A stretch of DNA of 12,868 bases from CAYVBN01 sp964538565 (GCA_964538565.1 CAZIGW010000083.1:1-12868); one strand, 5' to 3'. Numbered from the stretch's first letter, positions 1 through 7,468 are shown. Notes: generated from the letters alone by a model not told the origin. Translations and numbers: made by a program.

Positions 1-234
1 CGCGTGCGCGATCCGCATGTCGGCGTGATCGGCGCGACCGACATTCCGCGACGGCTCGCGCGCGCGGAAGCCGCGCTCGAGGGGCGCGCGCTCGACGATC
101 GGGCGATCGCCGCCGCCGCTGCGGCAGCGGCCGCCGACGTCCAGCCGCCGTCGGACCCGCACGCGCCAGAAGCCTACCGGCGGGCGCTCGTCGCAACCCT
201 CGTGGAGCGCGCCCTGCGCCGCGCCGCCGCCTGA
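1..234 (+). CDS. Molybdenum hydroxylase FAD-binding subunit (CoxM-like), C-terminal fragment cut by the window edge
   Basis: The visible 77 codons read as the C-terminal domain of the medium subunit of xanthine dehydrogenase/CO dehydrogenase-type enzymes (the CO_deh_flav_C domain). The sequence shows GVIGATDIPRRLARAEAAL, then an alanine-rich helix, then the closing element DPHAPEAYRRALVATLVERAL, which matches the usual 'D..GSAEYR..LA..LV.RAL' end of the family. In this family the subunit binds FAD and passes electrons from the iron-sulfur clusters to an acceptor. The frame is open to base 1 and the stop is at 232-234. The next gene starts 12 bases later and is the matching [2Fe-2S] subunit, so this is the first visible gene of an M-S-L operon. 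The start and the FAD-binding motifs lie outside the window. A GTG at base 4 is an internal valine codon and not a start. Confidence 0.85.
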   Translation, partial: RVRDPHVGVIGATDIPRRLARAEAALEGRALDDRAIAAAAAAAAADVQPPSDPHAPEAYRRALVATLVERALRRAAA

Positions 235-245
235 TCGGAGCCGTC

Positions 246-731
246 ATGCCGACCACGCTTCATGTCAACGGACGCGTCGTAGAGGTCGATGTGCCGCCGC
301 GGACAACCTTGGCGGACTGCCTGCGGCAGAATCTTCGCCTGACCGGCACGCATCTTGGTTGCGAGCACGGCGTGTGCGGCGCCTGCACGGTGATTGTCGA
401 CGGGCGCGCGGTCCGCTCCTGCCTCATGCTGGCAGTCCAGGCGGAAGGGGCGCAGATCGTGACGGTCGAAGGGCTGTCGAACGACGACACGCTCACGCCA
501 CTGCAGACGGCGATGCGCAAGCACCACGCGCTGCAATGCGGCTTCTGCACGCCCGGCGTCGTCACGACCTTGCACGCGCTCCTGAGCGAGGAGCCCTTCG
601 CCGACGAGGAGCGCATTCGCGACGTTCTTTCTGGCAACCTCTGTCGCTGCACGGGCTACATCCCGATCGTCGAGGCAGCGCTCGAGGCGCGCCTCGCCTA
701 TCAGACGAAGACCGAGGGCGAGACCCCATGA
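246..731 (+). CDS. Molybdenum hydroxylase [2Fe-2S] small subunit (CoxS-like)
   Basis: This 161-residue protein has the usual length for the small subunit of xanthine dehydrogenase/CO dehydrogenase-family hydroxylases, which carries two [2Fe-2S] clusters relaying electrons from molybdenum to FAD. The N-terminal plant-ferredoxin-like domain has Cys39, Cys44, Cys47 and Cys59 (motif CEHGVCGAC, then RSC). The C-terminal helical domain has Cys98, Cys101, Cys133 and Cys135 (motifs QCGFCTPG and NLCRCTGY). All eight ligands are present, so the subunit looks functional. There is no signal peptide, so it is cytoplasmic. A GGAG ribosome site at 237-240 lies five bases before the ATG. The stop overlaps the start of the large-subunit gene in an ATGA arrangement (728-731), which implies coupled translation. 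The protein is closely similar to the second small subunit encoded at 6874-7371. Confidence 0.95.
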   Translation: MPTTLHVNGRVVEVDVPPRTTLADCLRQNLRLTGTHLGCEHGVCGACTVIVDGRAVRSCLMLAVQAEGAQIVTVEGLSNDDTLTPLQTAMRKHHALQCGFCTPGVVTTLHALLSEEPFADEERIRDVLSGNLCRCTGYIPIVEAALEARLAYQTKTEGETP

Positions 732-3043
732 GACGCGTCAACACCTATATCGGCAGCCCGATCGAGCGCGTCGAAGACCTCCGGTTCCTGCGCGGGCGTG
801 GCGAATTCATCGGCGACGTGCAGCGCGAAGGCCAATGGCACGCGGCGGTGCTGCGCAGCCCGGTCGCGCACGGACGCATCCGGAAGCTCGACGTCAGCGC
901 GGCGCTCGCCATGCGGGGCGTGCGCGGCGTCGTGACGGCGGCCGACCTCGACCGGCCGCTTCCCACCATTCCGTTCCGCCGCCCCAATCCGACCATCGCC
1001 CCTTACGCCCAGCCGGTGATCGCCGACGAGGTCGTGCGCTACGTCGGCGAGCCGGTCGCGCTGGTGCTCGCCGACGGTGCCGAGCTCGCGGAGGACGCGC
1101 TGCAGGCGATCGTTCTGGAAATCGAGCATCTGCCGGCAGTGACCGACTGGAAGCAATCCTCCAGGGGCGACGTCCTGCTGTTCGAGGGAACGGGCACGAA
1201 CTGCGCCGCCGTCTTCACGGCCGAGAAGGGAGACGTCGACACGGCGTTCGCCGCCGCCGCTCACGTGCTGCGCGACCATTTCCGCGTCCAGCGCATGACC
1301 GCGATGCCGATGGAGCCGCGCGGGCTGATCGCCGAATGGGACGCATCGGCGCGGCGGCTCACCGTCTCGGGCGCCGCCAAGCTGCCGTTCTTCAACCGTC
1401 GGGCGATGGCGGCCATGATGAAGCTGCCGGAAACCTCGGTCGACTACGTCGAGTTCGACGTCGGCGGCGGCTTCGGGGCGCGCGGCGAATTCTATCCGGA
1501 AGACTTTCTGGTCGCCTTCGCGGCGCGCAAGTTCGGCCGCCCGGTGAAGTGGATCGAGGACCGGCGCGAGCATTTCGCGGCGACCGGCCATTCGCGCGAG
1601 ACCGAATGCGAACTCGAAATCGCGTTCGACGCGCAGGGCACGATCCTCGGCCTGCGCGGCGACATCTGCGTCGACATCGGCGCGTATGTTCGCCCCAACG
1701 GCATGACGCCGGTCCGCAACACGGCGCAGTTTCTCCCCGGCCAGTATCGCGTTCCCAACGTGCGACTCGAAGCGCGTGCGTTCGTGAGCAACAAGACGCC
1801 GTCCGGAACCTACCGCGGCCCCGGCCGGTTCGAGGGCTGCTTCTTCTGCGAGCGACTGCTCGACATCGCGGCGCGGAAATTCGGCTTCGACCGGGTGGAG
1901 GTTCGCCGCCGCAATCTCCTGAAGTCCGACGAGATGCCGTATCGCCTCCCGCCGGTGCTGCCGAACGACGGTTTCGGCGAGACGCAGTACGACAGCGGCG
2001 ACTACGCAAGCGCCTTCGACCGCTGCATCGTCGAATCGAACTGGGCGGAAAAAGCGCCCCTGCAGGGCAAGCTGATCAACGGGCGCTACCATGGCCTCGG
2101 CATCGGCTGCTTCATCGAGGGTGGCGCCTCGGGTCCGCGCGAGCACGCCAAGGTGGAGCTCGAACGCGACGGCTCGATCTCGGTCTATGCCGGGTCTTCG
2201 GCCATCGGCCAGGGCCTCGAAACGGTGCTGGCGCAGATCGCGGCAGATGCGCTCGAGATCGACATCGGGCGCGTCCGGGTCTTCCATGGATCGACCACGT
2301 ACCTCGCCGCCGGCTTCGGCTCCTATGGTTCGCGGGCGACCGTGATGGGCGGCTCGGCCGTGATGGTCGCGGCCGAGGGCCTGCTCGAGAAATTTCGCTC
2401 CGCCGCCGCCCGTCGGCTGGGACTCGATCCGGAGGATCTGACGATCGCCGACGGCATGGCGACCGCGGCCGATGGCCGCAGGGTGACGCTCGCCGAGGTC
2501 GCCGACGAGAAGCTCAGCGCCGACGGCACGTTCGAGCGATCGAAACCCACGTATACGTACGGCACGGCCGTCGCGCACGTGGCGGTCGATCCGAAGACCG
2601 GCAAGGTCGACCTTCTCGACTATGTGACGGTCGACGACGTCGGTCGTGTGGTCAATCCGCTCACCCTCCACGGCCAGGTGATCGGCGCCGCCGTACAAGG
2701 GCTGGGCAGCGTATTTTCCGAGCAGCTGACCTACGACGAGAACGGGCAGCTCCTCGTCGGCTCGCTGGCGGATTATCTGATCCCGGTCGCGACCGACTAC
2801 CCGCATCTGCGCGCGATCTCGCTCGAGCTGGCCCCCTCACCCAACAACCCGCTCGGCGCCAAGGGGGCCGGCGAAGGCGGCATCATTCCGGTCGGCGGCG
2901 TGCTGTCGAACGCGGTTGCCTCGGCGCTGAGCTCTCTCGGAGTCGAGCCTCGCGACCTGCCGCTGTCTCCACCACGCGTATGGCAACTGATCCAGGAGGC
3001 GAAATCCGCGAACGAGCCGGCGCACGCGGGATCGACGACCTGA
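728..3043 (+). CDS. Molybdenum hydroxylase molybdopterin-binding large subunit (CoxL-like, xanthine dehydrogenase family)
   Basis: This 771-residue protein is the catalytic subunit, which in this family hydroxylates a carbon centre with oxygen from water at a molybdenum-cytosine-dinucleotide cofactor. The N-terminal hammerhead domain begins with IGSPIERVEDLRFLRGRGEF and spans roughly residues 8-130. The cofactor domains follow: GGGFGARG (247-253), the active-site loop TYRGPGR (361-367), GQG (494-496), DDVGRVVNP (636-644), and the C-terminal GAKGAGEGG, whose Glu716 corresponds to the family's catalytic base. The loop is close to the AYRGAGR type ('form II') and lacks the cysteine of true CO dehydrogenases (AYRCSFR), so CO is an unlikely substrate. 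The frame is open further upstream, but the ATG at 728 overlaps the preceding stop and gives the normal hammerhead start, so I chose it. The substrate is unknown. The neighbouring decarboxylases suggest an aromatic or heteroaromatic acid. No XdhC/CoxF-type maturation factor is visible. Confidence 0.93.
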   Translation: MRRVNTYIGSPIERVEDLRFLRGRGEFIGDVQREGQWHAAVLRSPVAHGRIRKLDVSAALAMRGVRGVVTAADLDRPLPTIPFRRPNPTIAPYAQPVIADEVVRYVGEPVALVLADGAELAEDALQAIVLEIEHLPAVTDWKQSSRGDVLLFEGTGTNCAAVFTAEKGDVDTAFAAAAHVLRDHFRVQRMTAMPMEPRGLIAEWDASARRLTVSGAAKLPFFNRRAMAAMMKLPETSVDYVEFDVGGGFGARGEFYPEDFLVAFAARKFGRPVKWIEDRREHFAATGHSRETECELEIAFDAQGTILGLRGDICVDIGAYVRPNGMTPVRNTAQFLPGQYRVPNVRLEARAFVSNKTPSGTYRGPGRFEGCFFCERLLDIAARKFGFDRVEVRRRNLLKSDEMPYRLPPVLPNDGFGETQYDSGDYASAFDRCIVESNWAEKAPLQGKLINGRYHGLGIGCFIEGGASGPREHAKVELERDGSISVYAGSSAIGQGLETVLAQIAADALEIDIGRVRVFHGSTTYLAAGFGSYGSRATVMGGSAVMVAAEGLLEKFRSAAARRLGLDPEDLTIADGMATAADGRRVTLAEVADEKLSADGTFERSKPTYTYGTAVAHVAVDPKTGKVDLLDYVTVDDVGRVVNPLTLHGQVIGAAVQGLGSVFSEQLTYDENGQLLVGSLADYLIPVATDYPHLRAISLELAPSPNNPLGAKGAGEGGIIPVGGVLSNAVASALSSLGVEPRDLPLSPPRVWQLIQEAKSANEPAHAGSTT

Positions 3044-3130
3044 TGGGTGCGCGCGGCAGACAGCGCGCGAGCGGGCCGATCGCGGCGCCGAAACGTCGCC
3101 CCGGCCGCGCTGGCATGCGTTTCGCATTCC

Positions 3131-3148
3131 AGAAAATGGCAATTTTCT
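3131..3148. promoter_or_regulatory. AT-rich dyad, possible operator upstream of the receptor/decarboxylase run
   Basis: A perfect inverted repeat of AGAAAAT (3131-3137) and ATTTTCT (3142-3148), separated by GGCA, sits in an AT-rich island within otherwise GC-rich DNA. An outer pair TTCCA (3127-3131) and TGGAA (3155-3159) is arranged around it. The dyad abuts the candidate -35 box, a normal place for a transcription factor. The regulator is unknown. Confidence 0.4.
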
Positions 3149-3176
3149 TGATTGTGGAACGACGGGCGAATTTAAT
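3148..3176 (+). promoter_or_regulatory. Candidate sigma-70 promoter for the TctC/Pht5/UbiD run
   Basis: TTGATT (3148-3153) and TTTAAT (3171-3176) are spaced 17 bases apart. They match the -35 and -10 consensus at 4 of 6 and 5 of 6 positions. A start near 3183 would leave a leader of about 37 bases containing the strong GGGGAGGAG ribosome site (3207-3215) before the ATG at 3220. Inferred by eye only. Confidence 0.45.
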
Positions 3177-3219
3177 CGATCGGTGAAGGTGCTGATGCTG
3201 CGTTCCGGGGAGGAGCCGC

Positions 3220-4245
3220 ATGCGTGTTGTCCGGATCATCCAGTTCGCCCTGACCGCCCTGCTCTGCGTCGGACCGGTACGCGCCGATCCGATCGCCGAC
3301 TTCTACAAGGGACGCAATGTCAGCGTCGTGATCGGATACAGCGCCGGAGGGGGATACGACAGCTACGCACGGGTGCTCGCCCGCCACATGGGGAAGCATA
3401 TCCCCGGCCATCCGACGCTCGTGCCGCAGAACATGCCGGGAGCCGGCAGCCTCAACTCCGCCAACTATCTCTACAACGTGGCGCCCAAGGACGGCTCGGT
3501 GATCGCGACCTTTGCCCGCGGCCTCGCCATGGAACCGCTGATCGGCCACAGCGGCACGCGCTACGAGGCGACGAAATTCAACTGGCTCGGCAGCATCACC
3601 AACGAGGTGAGCGTCTGCGCCACGTTCGGCTCCAAGATCAAGACCTGGGACGACGTGCTCACCAAGGAATTCACGGTCGCCGGCGAGGGCTCGGGCTCCG
3701 ACCCGGACATCTTCGCCACCGTTCTGAAGAACGTGTTCGGCGCCAAGCTGAAGCTGATCACAGGGTATCCGGGCGCCAGCGAGATGTCGCTGGCGATGGA
3801 GCGCGGCGAAGTCGACGGGCGTTGCGGCTGGTCGTGGAGCACCATCAAGGCGCAGAAGCGCGACTGGCTGCGCGACAAGAAGCTGAACATCGTCGTGCAG
3901 CTCTCCCTCAAGAAGAGCCCGGACCTGCCCGACGTTCCGCTGATCATCGACCTCTCGAAGAACGACAAGCAGAAGCAGATCCTCAATCTGGTCTTCAGCC
4001 GGCAGGTCATGGGCCGGCCGTTCGCCGCGCCGCCCGGCGTTCCGGAGGATCGCGTCGCCGCGCTGCGAGCCGCGTTCGACCAGACGATGGACGACCCGCA
4101 GTTTCGCGCCGAGGCCGAGAAGCAGGGACTCGAGATCAATCCGGTGACCGGCGTCGAGCTCGAGAAACTCGTAAGCGATCTCTACACGACACCGAAGGAC
4201 GTGGTTTCCGAGGTGCGTGCGGTGATCGGCGCAGCCCGGCACTGA
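3220..4245 (+). CDS. TctC/Bug-family periplasmic solute receptor, divergent type
   Basis: The 341-residue product reads as a tripartite tricarboxylate transporter receptor (TctC, Bug family), which in known members binds carboxylates and similar small organic ions in the periplasm. Residues 1-22 form a signal peptide (basic MRVVR, hydrophobic core, cut likely after VRA). The mature part starts at IADFYKGRNVSVVIGYSAGGGYD, carrying the family's ligand loop in the form GYSAGGGYDSYAR. It continues with NMPGAGSLNSANYLYN and APKDGSVI and ends with FAAPPGVPEDRVAALRAAFDQTM, all typical of the family. It lacks the common 'WP.KPIRLIVPF' opening seen in the second receptor at 9946, so the two belong to different subgroups. 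A strong GGGGAGGAG ribosome site lies four bases before the ATG. It is first in a run with the Pht5-like and UbiD genes. No TctA or TctB membrane gene is in the window. The ligand is probably a carboxylated substrate of the neighbouring enzymes (inference). Confidence 0.88.
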   Translation: MRVVRIIQFALTALLCVGPVRADPIADFYKGRNVSVVIGYSAGGGYDSYARVLARHMGKHIPGHPTLVPQNMPGAGSLNSANYLYNVAPKDGSVIATFARGLAMEPLIGHSGTRYEATKFNWLGSITNEVSVCATFGSKIKTWDDVLTKEFTVAGEGSGSDPDIFATVLKNVFGAKLKLITGYPGASEMSLAMERGEVDGRCGWSWSTIKAQKRDWLRDKKLNIVVQLSLKKSPDLPDVPLIIDLSKNDKQKQILNLVFSRQVMGRPFAAPPGVPEDRVAALRAAFDQTMDDPQFRAEAEKQGLEINPVTGVELEKLVSDLYTTPKDVVSEVRAVIGAARH

Positions 4246-4270
4246 TGTCGGACCGACCAAGGATCGTTGC

Positions 4271-5257
4271 ATGGGCAAAATTCCGCTGACGCTCGCGTGC
4301 GGCGACTACGAAATCGTCAGACCCCTCAAGGAGGGCATCGTTCAGCCGGACGGGATCGACCTGACGGTGCTCACCAGGATGGATTCGACGACCCGCCACT
4401 GGCGTTTCCTGCGCAACCAGGAGTTCGACATGGCCGAGGCGTCGTGGTCCTCGTACCTTGTCGCACGCGACCAGGGCTTCGCGTTCGCCGCAATCCCCGT
4501 CTTTCTCCACCGCCGGTTCCGACACGGATTCATCTTCGTCAATACGTCCAAGGGCATCAAGAAACCGACGGATCTGATCGGCAGGAAGGTCGGCCTGAAG
4601 CAATATCAGGCAACCGCGATCGTCTGGATGCGCGGCATCCTCGAACACGAGTACGGGGTCCCTCACCGGTCGATCGAATGGTTCACGGAGCTCGACGAGA
4701 GCATCGAATTCACGCCGCCGCCGGATCTCAAGCTGACGCGCCTGCCGCACGAAAAGTCGGTCGAGAAGATGCTCGCGGAGGGCGAGCTCGATGCCCTCCT
4801 GCATCCCGATCTGATCAAGCCGCTGGTGGACAAGGATCCGCGGGTCGCGCGGCTGTTCCCCAACTATCGCGCCGAGGAGATCGCGTATTTCCAGAAGACG
4901 GGCATCTTCCCCATCATGCACGTGCTCGGCATCAAGCAGGAGATCATCGACAAGCATCCCTGGGTGCCGATCAACATGTATCGCGCGTTCGACGAGGCCA
5001 AGGCGATCGCCATGAAGCGCATGGAGAACCCTCGCATCGTCCCGCTGGTCTTCTACCGCGAGGCCTGGGAGGAACAGGAGGAGACTTTCGGCCGCGATCC
5101 CTGGCAATATGGATTGGGCGAGCAGAACCGTCGCACGCTCGAGGCGCTCATCACCTACTCGCACGAACAGGGCATGATCCGGCGGCGAATCCCGCTGGAC
5201 GAACTGTTCCTCGACGTATCGCAAGGTCGCAAGCGCGGCGACGAATTCCGGATCTAG
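4271..5257 (+). CDS. 4,5-dihydroxyphthalate decarboxylase (Pht5)-like / NMT1-SsuA-fold protein
   Basis: This 328-residue protein opens with LTLACGDYEIVRPLKEGIV and includes FDMAEASWSSYL (residues 53-64), LHRRFRHGFIFVNTSKGIKKP (about 77-97) and DLIGRKVGL. That layout is typical of proteins annotated as 4,5-dihydroxyphthalate decarboxylase, after Pseudomonas Pht5, which removes CO2 from 4,5-dihydroxyphthalate in phthalate breakdown. The fold is that of a periplasmic binding protein, but there is no signal peptide, which fits a cytoplasmic enzyme and argues against a transporter receptor. An AAGGA ribosome site lies just before the ATG, 25 bases after the receptor stop, so the genes are probably cotranscribed. 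The family is broad and many members are uncharacterised, so the reaction is inferred. A ligand-binding protein without catalysis remains possible. Its position between a receptor and a UbiD decarboxylase supports a role in aromatic acid breakdown. Confidence 0.78.
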   Translation: MGKIPLTLACGDYEIVRPLKEGIVQPDGIDLTVLTRMDSTTRHWRFLRNQEFDMAEASWSSYLVARDQGFAFAAIPVFLHRRFRHGFIFVNTSKGIKKPTDLIGRKVGLKQYQATAIVWMRGILEHEYGVPHRSIEWFTELDESIEFTPPPDLKLTRLPHEKSVEKMLAEGELDALLHPDLIKPLVDKDPRVARLFPNYRAEEIAYFQKTGIFPIMHVLGIKQEIIDKHPWVPINMYRAFDEAKAIAMKRMENPRIVPLVFYREAWEEQEETFGRDPWQYGLGEQNRRTLEALITYSHEQGMIRRRIPLDELFLDVSQGRKRGDEFRI

Positions 5258-5328
5258 CCGCCGGCGGACCCGCGGCACGCCAGAGCGGCGCGCCGCGTTT
5301 CGGCAACAAACAGAAGCAGGAGACCTGC

Positions 5329-6777
5329 ATGCTGCAGACGACCACGAAGGGTCAGGACCTGAGGGCCTGGATCGAGGAGATGGAAGCCGTCGGCGAGCTG
5401 ACCCGGATTCAGGGCGCCGAGCGCGAGCGCGAGATCGGCGGCCTGGTCGACATCTTCCAGCGCAAGGTCGGCCGGCCAGCGCTCCTGTTCGAGGACGTGC
5501 CCGGCTATCAGCCCGGCTACCGCGTACTCGCCAACCTCTTTGTCTCGGTCAAGCGCATCGCGCTGACGCTCGGATTGCCGGAGAATACGAGCGAGATCGA
5601 GCTCGTTCGCTTCTGGCGCGACTACTTCCGGCAGGCGCCCACCATCGCGCCGACTGTCGTGGAGACCGGTGCGGTGCTGGAGAACGTGTTCACCGGCAAC
5701 GACATCGACCTGCTCAAGATCCCTACGCCGCGCTGGCACGAGGACGACGGCGGCTACTACATGGGCACCGGCGGCATGGTGATCATGAAGGACCCGGAAT
5801 CGGGCTGGATCAACTACGGCGCCTACCGGGTGCAGGTGCACGACCGGGCGCTCGCGACCGTGATGGCCTCCAAGGGCAAGCACGGCGACATCATCATGCG
5901 CAAGTACCACGAGCGCGGCGAGCCGTGCCCGATCGCGGTGGTGGTCGGCGTGCATCCCGGCCTGTTCGCGGTGGCCGGGCTGGAAGTGCCCTACGGCAAG
6001 AACGAATACGACGCGGCCGGCGGCCTGCTGCGACAGTCGATCCGGGTGATCAAGGGACCGAAGACCGGGCTGCCGATCCCGGCCGACGCCGAGATCGCCT
6101 TCGAGGGCTTCGTGCACAAGGACGACCGTATCGACGAGGGTCCGCTCGGCGAGTGGACGGGCTATTACGCCGGCGGCGAGAAGAAGGAGCCGGCGATCCG
6201 CGTCGCCACCTTCATGCATCGCAACGACCCGATCCTCACCGGGGCGATCCCGGCGGTGCCGCCGAACGACGACACGTTCTACCGCGGAACCTACCGCTCG
6301 GGCGCGGTCTGGCAGGAACTCGAAGCCGCCGGCGTGCCGGAGGTCAAGGGCGTTTGGTCGCACGAGGCGGGCGGCAGCCGGCTGTGGCTCACCGTGGCGA
6401 TCAAGCAGCTCTACGGCGGCCATTCCAAGCAGGCGGGGCTGATCGCCTCGCAGTGTCACGCCGGCGCCTATGCCAACCGGGTGGTCGTGGTGGTCGACGA
6501 CGACATCAACCCGGCCGACATGGACCAGGTGGTGTGGGCGATCTGCACGCGCTGCGATCCGCGCGACGACGTCGAGATCCTCAAGGGATGCTGGAGCACG
6601 GTGCTCGATCCGATGTCCTACCCGCCCGAGCACCGCAATCTCAATTCGCGCATGGTGATCGACGCCTGCGTGCCGTGGAACCGCAAGGCGACCTGGCCGA
6701 AGATCGTGCGCTCGAGCAAGGAGCTCGACGAGCACGTCCGGGCGAAGTTCGCGCGCTTCCTGCCTCCCGGCGTGTGA
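5329..6777 (+). CDS. UbiD-family prenylated-FMN-dependent decarboxylase
   Basis: The 482-residue protein has the normal length and order of the UbiD family, whose members use prenylated FMN made by UbiX to remove or add a carboxyl group on aromatic, heteroaromatic or alpha,beta-unsaturated acids. Visible family features are DLRAWIEEMEAVGELTRI at the start, INYGAYRVQVHD with Asn162 (metal ligand position) and Arg167 (catalytic position), KHG with His185, NEYDAAGG with Glu226, and DEGPLGEWTGYY giving the E-x4-E pair Glu270/Glu275. The set matches the Arg-Glu-Glu triad and Asn/His/Glu metal site known from Aspergillus Fdc1, so it should be active. The ATG at 5329 has AGGAG at 5318-5322. The frame is open far upstream, but those codons overlap the Pht5-like gene in another frame. 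It is more likely catabolic than a ubiquinone-synthesis enzyme because of its context. No ubiX gene is present here. Confidence 0.92.
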   Translation: MLQTTTKGQDLRAWIEEMEAVGELTRIQGAEREREIGGLVDIFQRKVGRPALLFEDVPGYQPGYRVLANLFVSVKRIALTLGLPENTSEIELVRFWRDYFRQAPTIAPTVVETGAVLENVFTGNDIDLLKIPTPRWHEDDGGYYMGTGGMVIMKDPESGWINYGAYRVQVHDRALATVMASKGKHGDIIMRKYHERGEPCPIAVVVGVHPGLFAVAGLEVPYGKNEYDAAGGLLRQSIRVIKGPKTGLPIPADAEIAFEGFVHKDDRIDEGPLGEWTGYYAGGEKKEPAIRVATFMHRNDPILTGAIPAVPPNDDTFYRGTYRSGAVWQELEAAGVPEVKGVWSHEAGGSRLWLTVAIKQLYGGHSKQAGLIASQCHAGAYANRVVVVVDDDINPADMDQVVWAICTRCDPRDDVEILKGCWSTVLDPMSYPPEHRNLNSRMVIDACVPWNRKATWPKIVRSSKELDEHVRAKFARFLPPGV

Positions 6778-6793
6778 GCGCCGGCGGATTCGT

Positions 6794-6823
6794 TTGAGCG
6801 TCCGCGCCGGAAATTGGTATAGC
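6794..6823 (+). promoter_or_regulatory. Weak candidate promoter before the second [2Fe-2S] gene
   Basis: TTGAGC (6794-6799) and TATAGC (6818-6823) lie 18 bases apart, each matching consensus at 4 of 6 positions. An inverted repeat TTGGTA (6814-6819) and TACCAA (6841-6846) overlaps the -10 box. The 96-base gap after the UbiD gene leaves room for a separate transcript, but readthrough from upstream is equally possible. Confidence 0.25.
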
Positions 6824-6873
6824 TGAGGTCCGCGACGAGGTACCAAAGTGCTCGAGTGCGCAGGTGAGCCAGG

Positions 6874-7371
6874 ATGAGTGAATCGAGGCGAATTTCCGTG
6901 ACGGTCAACGGCCGGCGCTACGAGGAGGAGGTCGAGGTTCGGCTGACGCTTGCCGACTTCCTGCGCCACCAGCTCGGCCTCACCGGCACGCATCTCGGCT
7001 GCGAACACGGCGTGTGCGGCGCCTGCACGATCCTGCTCGACGGTCTCTCGGCGCGCTCCTGCCTCATGTTCGCCGTGCAGGCCGACGGGCACGAAATCAC
7101 GACGGTCGAGGGAATTGCACCCAGCCCCGAGGAACTGCACCCGCTTCAGCAGGCGTTCCACGAGCACCACGCGCTCCAGTGCGGGTTCTGCACGCCCGGA
7201 ATGTTGACCACGCTGCTGGAATTCCTGCGCGACAATCCCGATCCGTCCGAAGCGGACGTGCGCGTCGCCATTTCCGGCAATCTGTGCCGTTGCACCGGAT
7301 ATCAGAATATCGTGGTGGCGGCGCTCGATGCGGCCAAACGCATGCGCGGCGAAGCGAAGCGGCCCGCCTGA
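6874..7371 (+). CDS. Second molybdenum hydroxylase-type [2Fe-2S] small subunit, without partner subunits
   Basis: This 165-residue protein is a complete two-cluster small subunit of the xanthine dehydrogenase/CO dehydrogenase family. Ligands are Cys43, Cys48, Cys51 and Cys63 in the ferredoxin-like domain and Cys103, Cys106, Cys138 and Cys140 in the helical domain (motifs CEHGVCGAC, QCGFCTPG, NLCRCTGY). It resembles the small subunit at 246-731 through most of its length, with a slightly longer linker (PSPEEL) between domains. No large or FAD subunit follows: the next gene is a convergent exporter. It may serve a hydroxylase encoded elsewhere, replace the first small subunit under other conditions, or carry electrons on its own (inference). 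AGGTGAG at 6862-6868 precedes the ATG. Nothing indicates decay. Confidence 0.92.
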   Translation: MSESRRISVTVNGRRYEEEVEVRLTLADFLRHQLGLTGTHLGCEHGVCGACTILLDGLSARSCLMFAVQADGHEITTVEGIAPSPEELHPLQQAFHEHHALQCGFCTPGMLTTLLEFLRDNPDPSEADVRVAISGNLCRCTGYQNIVVAALDAAKRMRGEAKRPA

Positions 7372-7421
7372 GGCCCGTCTCGACTTGCGGGAACCGGGAC
7401 GCGCTCTCGATTGGATGTTCG

Positions 7422-7438
7422 GCCGCATGTTCTGCGGC
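7422..7438. terminator. Small hairpin between convergent genes, possible terminator
   Basis: GCCGCA (7422-7427) and TGCGGC (7433-7438) form a 6-bp stem with a 5-base loop in the 97-base gap between two convergent genes. The position suits a bidirectional terminator, but there is no T run on either side and the stem is short. Confidence 0.2.
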
Positions 7439-7468
7439 GAGCCGGCATCAGCTTCACCGGATCGCGTC

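Noticed and set aside
359..727. Upstream extension of the large-subunit frame
   Set aside because: It overlaps the certain [2Fe-2S] gene and adds non-family, arginine-rich sequence. The ATG at 728 gives the standard N-terminus.
701..2806. Long minus-strand open frame (about 700 codons) opposite the large hydroxylase subunit
   Set aside because: It is a mirror of strong GC codon bias in the real gene; the residues are arginine-, aspartate- and histidine-rich with no recognisable domain.
728..3043. Carbon monoxide dehydrogenase
   Set aside because: The active-site loop lacks the cysteine of the AYRCSFR motif required for the Mo-Cu site.
3049..3068. GCGCGC inverted repeat just after the large-subunit stop as a terminator
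   Set aside because: Simple alternating GC sequence is common in this DNA and no T run follows.
835..3186. Plus-strand open frame of about 780 codons in another phase of the large subunit
   Set aside because: Arginine-rich shadow translation. The correct phase holds every molybdenum hydroxylase motif.
4267..5328. Upstream extension of the UbiD frame giving an 836-residue fusion
   Set aside because: The extra part is the out-of-phase shadow of the Pht5-like gene. The ATG at 5329 has a good ribosome site and the normal family start.
5254..7428. Minus-strand open frame of about 720 codons across the UbiD and [2Fe-2S] genes
   Set aside because: Both plus-strand genes are certain from motifs, and the antisense product has low-complexity composition and no family features.
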